A stretch of 64,000 nucleotides of DNA, taken from NCBI GenBank assembly GCA_028583605.1, contig CM053336.1, positions 22,677,004-22,741,003 of the forward strand. Direction: 5' to 3'. This DNA comes from Dastarcus helophoroides. Its lineage: Eukaryota > Arthropoda > Insecta > Coleoptera > Bothrideridae. A program made the position numbers and the translations under genes. Shown here piece after piece: positions 56,843 to 64,000 of the stretch (the first letter of the stretch is position 1; each line of letters starts with the position of its first letter). The notes beneath the pieces are model-generated. The model was given only the letters and a program-made list of their open reading frames with translations. It was not told the DNA's origin and ran no database searches.

Positions 56843-58090
56843 ACAACAAACGTTATATTTACTGAAATAACCACCCGTAAAGGCGGAATTTTCGTTCGCT
56901 TTCGGTCTTTGTCTCTTGAACCTGTTGAGGGTGCGATCCTGGTTAAATATTTTATCGGCATCTTAGATCTTAGATGCTTATTCTAGATAATTCCTTGTCT
57001 TAGGTCAGCAGTTTGTTACAAATAAAACTCATTTTGTAGTTTGTGTTTGGTTTGCTGCCTTTGAAGCTGGGAGAATAACAAATAAGCGTTTTAATTTATT
57101 TTGATTTATTTTTGTACCATTTTGTATTTGTTTTATTAAATTTAATTAAGAAAATGGGGAAATTCGAAGGTAAATTCTGACAAATGGGAGATCTGTTCCA
57201 TTATTTAAGGCGGCGGTTTGGTACTCTTAAAACGTCGAAGTTCTTCGCTTGCCCCATTTTACAAACTACGTCAATACTATCGCTTAGAATTTAATAAAAT
57301 TTGGTAATAATGTTTAGAAATGTTGGGGAATTCGGGCTTTGGAAGCAGATTTTTGATTTTTTTTCTGTTTTCAGAAGCGAACATCTCGGAAGCTAAACAT
57401 AATTTGAAAAAAGTACTTCCAAAGCGTGAATTCGACATCCTTGCTTCATATTTCCAAATTTGAAAACAAAATGTTGAAAAATAAAGGCACCATTTGTAAA
57501 AAGGGAGATCGGTATTTGGCATAAAAATTGCGCTTAGATTTCGATTGCCCTCACACGAGTCAGGTAAGGTACGGAGACGGACGTGATGCGGAGCAGAGAA
57601 ATTTTTGCCCCTTCCCCAATACGTCATCAACAAACGAAGTACCTTCGGCTTCCAAGCTTATATTTCTTTATCTAAGCACGGCGGATATATCATAATAATA
57701 ATAAACAATATTAAAACATTTGTTCTACTAGAGTTTGAGAGTAAAATGAATTATTTAGTATTTGTAGCTTAGAATCATTTACTAAATATTTAGTGGTTTT
57801 TGTTTTTATATGTTTAGAAGAATTTTTTTCTCTCCTAATTAACATTTTTATATTACTCTTTGGAAAAATATAAATTGTGTCGATAAATAAATACTATGAT
57901 AGATTTAAGTAAAAAAAGAAAAATTGATTTTATATCGCTTAAATTGGAAATGTTATATTCTACTAGCATCCCTTGCAGTCAAAAATTGACAAATTATATC
58001 TGCAAGGAATGAAATTGTTTTTCACGTAATTAATTAATAGGTATTTATATGCAGATATTTAGTTCTTACCTTGACGACAGGAGAAAATGC
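56843..58090. other. intronic sequence, unassigned
   Basis: A 118-codon open frame on the minus strand (57,277-57,633) has no recognisable domain and lies in repeat-like sequence, so I do not call it a gene. Nothing else is visible. Confidence 0.4.
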
Positions 58091-60860
58091 GTGGGAAAAT
58101 AAAAATTTCAGCTCTATGAAAATTTCGAATTCTTCGAAAATTTTGGCTTTTTTCAAAATTTCGATAGTTTTTTAAAAATCTACTTTTTCTTGAAAATCTC
58201 AAATTTTTTTACAATTTGGACATCTTGAAACTTTGGAACGTTTTTGAAAGTTATGAATTTTTTTGAGGAATATGATTTTTATGATAATTTCGACTTTTCC
58301 TTATTTAGCTTTGAAAATTTCGACCACTCACTAAATATTATGACTTTTCTTGAGAATTCCTATTTTCTGATACATATTTTCAACTTTTTTTCAAAATCTC
58401 TAATTTTTCTTGAAGAATTGACATTTTTAATTTCTACTTTTTTAATGATTTCGACTTCGACATTTTAAAATTTCAAATTATCATTAAAAAAACAAAATTT
58501 TGACTTAATTAGAAAATTGTCACCATTTCAAAATTTTCCCTTTTTCTAAAATAGTGCTATTTTTGGAACTTCCTAATTTTTCTAAATTTCAACTTTTTCA
58601 GCAAATTTTTATTTTGTTATAGATCTCGATTATCTTTATTTTTTTTTAACGGTTTCGACATTTTAAAAAGGCAAACAAACGAATAATTTCGACCAGGTCA
58701 ACATTTCGAAAACTCGAATTGTTAGAAAAAAAGTCCAAATTATTAGAAAAGTTGTCTCAAAGTCAAATTTTTCGAAAAAGATTGAATTTTGAGAGTAAAG
58801 CCGAAGTGCTAACAAAGAAGAATTTTCAGAGAAAATTTGTAATGTCGAGAAAAGACTGGGCTTCCGTATCTTTATAGAAAAGTATATGTTAATTTTAAAG
58901 GAATTAACAGGAAACAAAAAAGGTAAAAGGAGGCATTTTTAAGTCACCTATTTCTAACTATGTACTTTACTTGTTTAGAGAACTGAAAGAAGGAATACGT
59001 GTCAAAGGATTTTTTTATAAGTTTGCAATTCGTTGGCCCAATTTCAAGCTTTTCCCTTGAAATTTTAAATTTAAAGTTTAACCTATTCGAATTTTCCTAC
59101 AGATTTTGAAATTTCATGGAAAACGTCGACAAGAATATCGAATATTTCTATTTAAAATCAAAGTTTTGTGACTAATGGGAACTTGAGAACTTCCTTACGT
59201 AAATCTCATTTTTTAAAAATCTGTTGCTATTTTTAAAAAATATCAGTTCAAATATAAAATCGTTTTTTTTTCATAATTCAAGGTGCAACTCTAAAGAGAG
59301 CATTTCAAATTTTTTGAATATTTTGGCTATTTTTTCAAAATTTCCAATTTAAATCTGAATTTGTTTTTTTTTATTTGGAATTGCAATTGTGGGAAGAAAA
59401 ATTAAATTTTCAGCCTTTACTTTCCAGTCAAAATAAAAATAGCAAAGTTAACATTTCAGGTAAAAATTCGAAAAAAAATTATTTGAAAAAAATGCACGCA
59501 ACGTCTTTTTTAATTTCCAATTTTTTGCAAAATTTCCGTTTTTTTTTTGTCAAAATTGGGGTTTTTTTTAAATGTCAACTTTTTCTTAAAAAAAAGTTTT
59601 TCAAAATGTCTTTAAAATTTATGTCTTTAAAATGTTACTGGTTTTGAAAGTTTTGACACTTTTATGTCTTTAATTGTGTCAGAACATTTATACTTTTATA
59701 AAAATTTCAATATTTTTTAATTTTGATATTTTCAAATTTAGATGTTTTAAAAAAATTTGGCATTTTTTATAATTTTTCCTCTTTAAAACTTTTTAATTTT
59801 TTGATAGTATAGATTTTTGAAGGCTTGACTTTTTTCAAAATTTCAACTTTTTTCAAAATTTAAATTTTTTGTTAAAATTACAGTTTTTTTTTTCAAAATT
59901 TTGTTTACTTTTTAAATTTGAACTATTTCATAATTTTGACTATCTAAAATTTTATTTTTTTAATTGCGGCCAGGTTTTAAATGTCGATTTTCTTCTTATT
60001 TTTTTACTCTACTTTCGTAATTCTTTTAATAATTTTTACCAAGTTTTCACTCTTTCAAAATGTTGTTTGTCAAAATTGTAATTTTATTTTGATTTCGATT
60101 AACAAATTTTTAACTTTTCAATATTTCGACTTTTTTTTTGAAAATTTTGATTTTTCTCATGATTTTAGCTTTTTTCAATATTTAAAATTGAAAAATTTTG
60201 GATTTTATTAAAAATTTGACACATTTTTTTAAATCCAGACTGTTTTTAAAATTTTTAGAATATATTTTAAAATTTCAAGTTTTTAAAAATTTTGAGAATC
60301 TTCTAATTTCTCAATTTTCCGAATTTTTTTGGAAATGTAGACTTTTTCAAAATTTTGACCATTTTTTCAAAATTTTGATTTTTTTCTAAATTGTATTTTT
60401 TTATTAATTTTAACTTTCCATGAAAATTTGGACTTTTTTTTTAATTTGAATTAAAAAATTTATTTTTTGTCAAAATTTTCACCTTTCAAAATTTTAATTT
60501 TTTTCAAAATATCAACTCCAAAATTTCTTATTTTCAAAATTTCGATTTGCTTTGAAAATTTGAAATTTTTTGAAAATTTTGGCTTAATTTTTAATTTTTA
60601 TTTATTTATTTTGAAAATACCTTTTGATCCAAAATTTTAACATTTTTAAATTTTCAACTTTCTAGGGAGTTTCTATATTTCAAAATATTGACGTGTTTGA
60701 TAATTTTAACTAATTTTTAAGATTTCGACTCGGCTTGAAAATGTTTACCTTTTTTTAAATGTCAACTTTTTTAAATTTTGACCTTGTAAAGGTTCTCATT
60801 TTTTTGAAAATCTTCACTTTGAATTCTCAATTTTTTAAAAATGAGTATTCGTCACTTTAC
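58091..60860. repeat. T-rich degenerate repeat array
   Basis: T-rich on + except for an A-rich block at about 58,680-58,930. Dominated by TTTTTGAAAATTT, AAATTTCGACTTTTT and TTTTCAAAATTTT variants. All open frames here are Phe/Lys/Asn composition artefacts. Confidence 0.68.
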
Positions 60861-60949
60861 GTACCTGATATTTCCTGTTAATGACAATAACTAATTTTCG
60901 CCGCCTAACTAACAAAATGATGATGTGTCAATGGACAGCTTGCAGCAGA

Positions 60950-61960
60950 AATGAAAAAAAAAATGGAAAAACGTGAAAAAAGTTGGACATTTTAAACGAA
61001 TCAGAATTAAAAAAGTCAAGATTTAAACAAATAATAATTTAATATTTCATGAGACAAAAAAGTCGAAATTTCCAAAAAATTCTAAATTTGAAAATCAGAA
61101 ATTTTAAAAAAGTTGAAATTCACCCAAAAACTTGAAATTAAAAAGTGAACATCTTAAAAAGTCGAAATTTACAAAATAAGTTAAAATTAGAGTTTAAAAA
61201 AATGGAAAATTTTGAATTTTGAAACTTTCGAAGTATAAAGTCATATAAAGTTAAAGAAAGTCAAGATTTTTAACAAAAATAGAAGTCAGATTTAAAAAGA
61301 AAACCTTCTTTTCAAAAAGTCAGAATTTTGACGAAAAACCGAAATTTTGAAAAAAAGTCGAATTAAACAAAAACAAGCATTTGAAGCAAGTAAGACAATG
61401 TTTTTAAAAGTCGAAACTTTCAAATAATTCAAATTTTCTAAAAGATTTGAAATGCTTAAAAAAAATTGAAATAGAAAAATAGTCATATTTGCAAAAAAGT
61501 TGGAATTTTGAGTCGACATTTTAAAAGAGGTTTACGTTTCAATAACAACATGAGCATTTTGAAAAAAAAAGGTCACAATTGTCAAAAATAAGGCCAAGAA
61601 TGTAAACAAATTTAAAATTTTGAAATAAAGTCAAAGTATTAAAAAAATGAAATACTAAAAAGAAATTTTACAAAAAAAAAAAGACATGATCAAAAATGTT
61701 TCCAAAAAAATAAACGTATATATAAAAAGCCAGAATTTTAAAGTTGAGTTTTTCAAAAAAATCAAAACTTAGAAAAAAGCCGCAATTTTCAAAAAGAAGT
61801 CAAAAGTTCGAGAAATAGTTGAAATTTTGAGAGTCAAATGAAAAAATGTCTACATTTTGAAAAAAGTGGATATTTTAAAATGTCAAAATTTTCAAAATAA
61901 TTTGAAATTTTTAATGAAAATGGAATTATTCAAAAAAGTGGGAATTTATACAAAGTTGAC
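60950..61960. repeat. A-rich degenerate repeat array
   Basis: Strand-flipped counterpart of the preceding block (AAAAAGTCGAAATTT, TTTTGAAAAAAAG). It starts after a short non-repetitive spacer at 60,861-60,949. Confidence 0.65.
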
Positions 61961-63020
61961 CCCCCTTTTACGTAGACGAGTGCACTGGTATCAGCTTACA
62001 TAAAGTATTTCATTTACAAATAAATATTTAGAAAAGATAGAAAATTATGGATGTATTATCGTTCTTGAACACCGGTGTTTGTGACATCGATGTTTCATTT
62101 TAAAAAAAACTCGATGCATCCCTATTTAAGGTTAGCCTACTGGCAGCAGTCTGGGAATTGTTGTCAGAAGTGAAAATTTAAAACTAGGAAGTAAGAGTAA
62201 TATTTTTGATTTTCAAATTGATTGTTTTACCGAAAATTGAAATTACATAATTTGTAAACTACAATTATCATTTTATTCACACTTGTACAGACTATTACAG
62301 TACTCACTGTTGTAATACACAGCGATTCTACAATTAAACAATTAAAATAATAATCAACATTGGACTTTGTTTAACTTGTTAGTTCGAGGTTGGTTAGCAC
62401 TGGCGGTTAACTAGATGATTTATAAACCTTTCTCCTTCAATATTTGACTTAAGGTTCGCTTATGAACTGCTTCAGTCATGCATGTTCCTTTTTCGAACAT
62501 ATTTGTTTCATATTGATCGACACTTCATGATCTTTGATGGTTATTCATCTTTGTTTACATTACTTATTGACAGCTTGGGCAAATGTTAGTAGTCAGGAGT
62601 CTTAACTGCCAATTTTATTAGTTGCCGCTTCAAAATTTATTTTTAATTATCATATTTAATTAATTTAATGATTTTCATAATAATAAATTATGGAATTGTG
62701 CTCTTTCTGCTGTTTTTTTAGTTAATTGCTTTTGTATTATTTTTAAAATTGTAGATTAAAAGAACTTTTTATTTATTTATTTTTTTGAAGATTGTATACA
62801 AAACATCCAACAGTTTACATCAACTTACATTAATAATAATAACACAACTAAACGATGTGTAATGGTAATAATTATTTAGATAAATATTAATTGTAATATT
62901 AATAAGTATTCCAAATCCTGTAACACTTTTTAATCATTAATTACAAAAGAGAGTATTATTTACATTTTGCTGGGACATGCCGCCCCAATCTCCTTAAATG
63001 TAGTTAAAGTTCGTATTCTT
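61961..63020. other. intronic AT-rich sequence
   Basis: Non-repetitive-looking AT-rich sequence. 62,290-62,345 shares, inverted, TTAATTGTAGAATC...ACAACAGTGAGTAC with about 32,150-32,195, so it includes a dispersed repeat fragment. No exon. Confidence 0.4.
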
Positions 63021-63104
63021 GTCAGAAGTTAGTATATCTTAATGGTTAAGGAGGTAGCCTTTACTTCATAGGTCTGATAAGTTGCGAGTTCAAACCCTTC
63101 TGAC
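63021..63104 (+). repeat. tRNA-like / SINE-head sequence
   Basis: GTCAGAAG (63,021-63,028) and CTTCTGAC (63,097-63,104) could pair like an acceptor stem. Between them, CTTAATGGTTAAG resembles a D arm/A box, and GCGAGTTCAAACCC resembles the T arm/B box. The anticodon and T stems are poor, so it is a degenerate tRNA or tRNA-derived SINE head, not a functional tRNA. Confidence 0.4.
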
Positions 63105-63261
63105 GAAAATGCATTTTTTTAATTCTATTACACGTCTGACTTATAGCTAGCGGCTAAAAAAGTTTTCAATAAAAAATAAAAATGAAGAACAAACGGATGA
63201 CTACAATTGGCTCCTTCCCAGTTTCCTTGATCATTAATTACCTATGAATTTTTTCATTCAG

Positions 63262-63495
63262 ATACATGATGCCGATTTTCCGAAGAACATGCAGAAAAGG
63301 CCTCACAGAAGACGATTTATTCGATCCTCTGCCAGATCACAAATCCAGCGTTTTGGGCGACAAATTAGAAGGAATATGGAAAGAAGCGTACAGAAAACAC
63401 AAAAAAGCTGCCTTACATATAGCCTTATGTAGAATGTTCGGAGTACACTTCGTACTTCTAGGTTTAGTAAAATTAGTAAACGAAATAATGCTAGT
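63262..63495 (+). CDS. ABCC transporter, exon 2
   Basis: Acceptor TTTTCATTCAG, then A completing the exon 1 Ser codon. Encodes YMMPIFRRTCRKGLTEDDLF, DPLPDHKSSVLGDKLEGIWK, a basic linker and the first hydrophobic segment (HIALCRMFGVHFVLLGLVKL). TEDDLF...DHKSSVLGDKLE...W is the conserved cytosolic elbow of ABCC4-type transporters before TM1. The donor is GTGAGT at 63,496, phase 2 (codon GT|T). The upstream CAT/ATG choices inside the exon are not starts, because exon 1 supplies the initiator. Confidence 0.9.
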
Positions 63496-63552
63496 GTGAG
63501 TATATTCCAATCGTGAAGTCCGAATCGATTTAATGACCGAATTATTTTCCAG

Positions 63553-63983
63553 TGTCGGCTTCCCATGGTTAGTCCGAAAACTAATTAAGTATTTTGAAGA
63601 GAAACAAGATGAAGTTTCTACAAATGATGCCTATTTGTACTTAGGCGGCCTAGTACTTATGTTTGTCATAAATACTTTCTGCGGTCATAACGTTATGATG
63701 GGATTGGCGCACATAACCATGAAATTAAGACTGAGCTGTAGTTCCTTAGTTTATAGAAAAACCCTAAAATTAAGCAGAACAGCCTTAGGATCCACGACGG
63801 TGGGACAACTTGTCAATTTACTTTCGAACGATGTGAGCAAGTTCGAACAAGGATTCATTTTAGCCCATTTCATGTGGGTGGGGCCGATTCAAACCGCAGT
63901 CGGTGTATATTTGATTTATTTGGAGATTGGACAAGCTGCCTTCTTTGGAATACTGTTCCTGTTGTCGTTCATTCCAATGCAAA
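63553..63983 (+). CDS. ABCC transporter, exon 3
   Basis: Follows a 57-bp intron (63,496-63,552, TTTTCCAG acceptor). Encodes VGFPWLVRKLIKYFEEKQDE, the second membrane helix (AYLYLGGLVLMFVINTFCGH), and the intracellular loop with the coupling-helix signature LVYRKTLKLSRTALGSTTVG, QLVNLLSNDVSKFEQG. Two more hydrophobic segments follow (HFMWVGPIQTAVGVYLIY; AAFFGILFLLSFIPMQ). The YRKxLxLS...TTVGQ-VNLLSNDV block is the hallmark of the ABC transmembrane domain type 1 of ABCC proteins. It ends at a GTAAGT donor (63,984), phase 1. The gene continues past the window. Confidence 0.92.
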
Positions 63984-64000
63984 GTAAGTACTAATTTCAG

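Larger units (their letters stand above)
45014..63261 (+). other. 18.2-kb first intron of the ABCC gene
   Basis: Bounded by GTAAGT and TTTTCATTCAG. Reading phase is preserved across it (TC|A gives Ser). It contains a Harbinger-like MITE, a second MITE, a dispersed repeat copy, a tRNA-like SINE and more than 10 kb of AT-rich repeat. Other introns seen in the window are only 57-60 bp. Confidence 0.8.

Noticed and set aside
57277..57633. 118-residue minus-strand open frame
   Set aside because: No domain, no splice or promoter context, and it lies in repeat-like intronic sequence.
58244..60389. Numerous 60-90 residue Phe-rich frames in the AT repeats
   Set aside because: Composition artefacts of T-rich repeats; no conserved motifs.
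63984..64000. A 17-base gtaagt...ttcag stretch at the window end that looks like a complete tiny intron
   Set aside because: Far below any plausible insect intron size; the donor is probably real, but the true acceptor lies beyond the window.

Overview
This is an animal nuclear window, almost certainly insect. The genes are intron-split with GT-AG junctions, the sequence is very AT-rich, and most of it is decayed transposons plus long low-complexity AT repeats. Only two host genes are visible, both on the + strand. The first (about 3.49-5.15 kb) is the 3' end of a leucine-rich-repeat cell-surface protein: an LRR C-terminal cap exon, then a long Ser/Thr/Asn-rich exon ending in a hydrophobic tail. 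The second is the 5' end of an ABCC (MRP4 / lethal(2)03659-like) transporter. Its first coding exon is at 44,937-45,013 and exons 2 and 3 are at 63,262-63,983, separated by an intron of about 18.2 kb. I cannot name the order of insect with confidence.

Layout: 1-3.5 kb, A-rich tandemly duplicated repeat, then a Penelope-type terminal repeat with a hammerhead-like motif, all probably intronic to the LRR gene. 6-8.8 kb, decayed non-LTR retrotransposon. 8.9-12.9 kb, T-rich repeat, a truncated piggyBac with one intact terminus, and a dispersed repeat invaded by Penelope 3' ends. 14.9-29.4 kb, two Penelope-like elements (PLEs, GIY-YIG type) in opposite orientations, with foldback (long inverted repeat) elements between them; one foldback carries a nested MITE and a nested hAT, and the second PLE is split by an RTE-type LINE. 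32.4-41.1 kb, a region bounded by about 220-bp inverted repeats and holding a mariner relic and a second RTE-type LINE, which is itself split by a near-intact non-LTR retrotransposon (36.1-40.2 kb). 43.3-44 kb, a palindromic Penelope-type insertion with a 13-bp target duplication. 45-63.3 kb, the giant ABCC intron, filled with a Harbinger-like MITE, another MITE and more than 10 kb of strand-switching AT repeat.

The most interesting signal is in the non-LTR element at 36.1-40.2 kb. ORF1 (zinc-knuckle gag-like) and ORF2 (endonuclease-reverse transcriptase) lie in the same frame and are separated by a single TAG followed by CAATTA, which is the tobamovirus-type readthrough context UAG-CARYYA. 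No ATG precedes the endonuclease core of ORF2, so ORF2 is probably translated as a readthrough fusion. Other points worth attention are hammerhead-ribozyme-like motifs in Penelope termini (one tandem, one palindromic), and two independent transposon insertions at mirror-image positions in the two arms of one foldback element.
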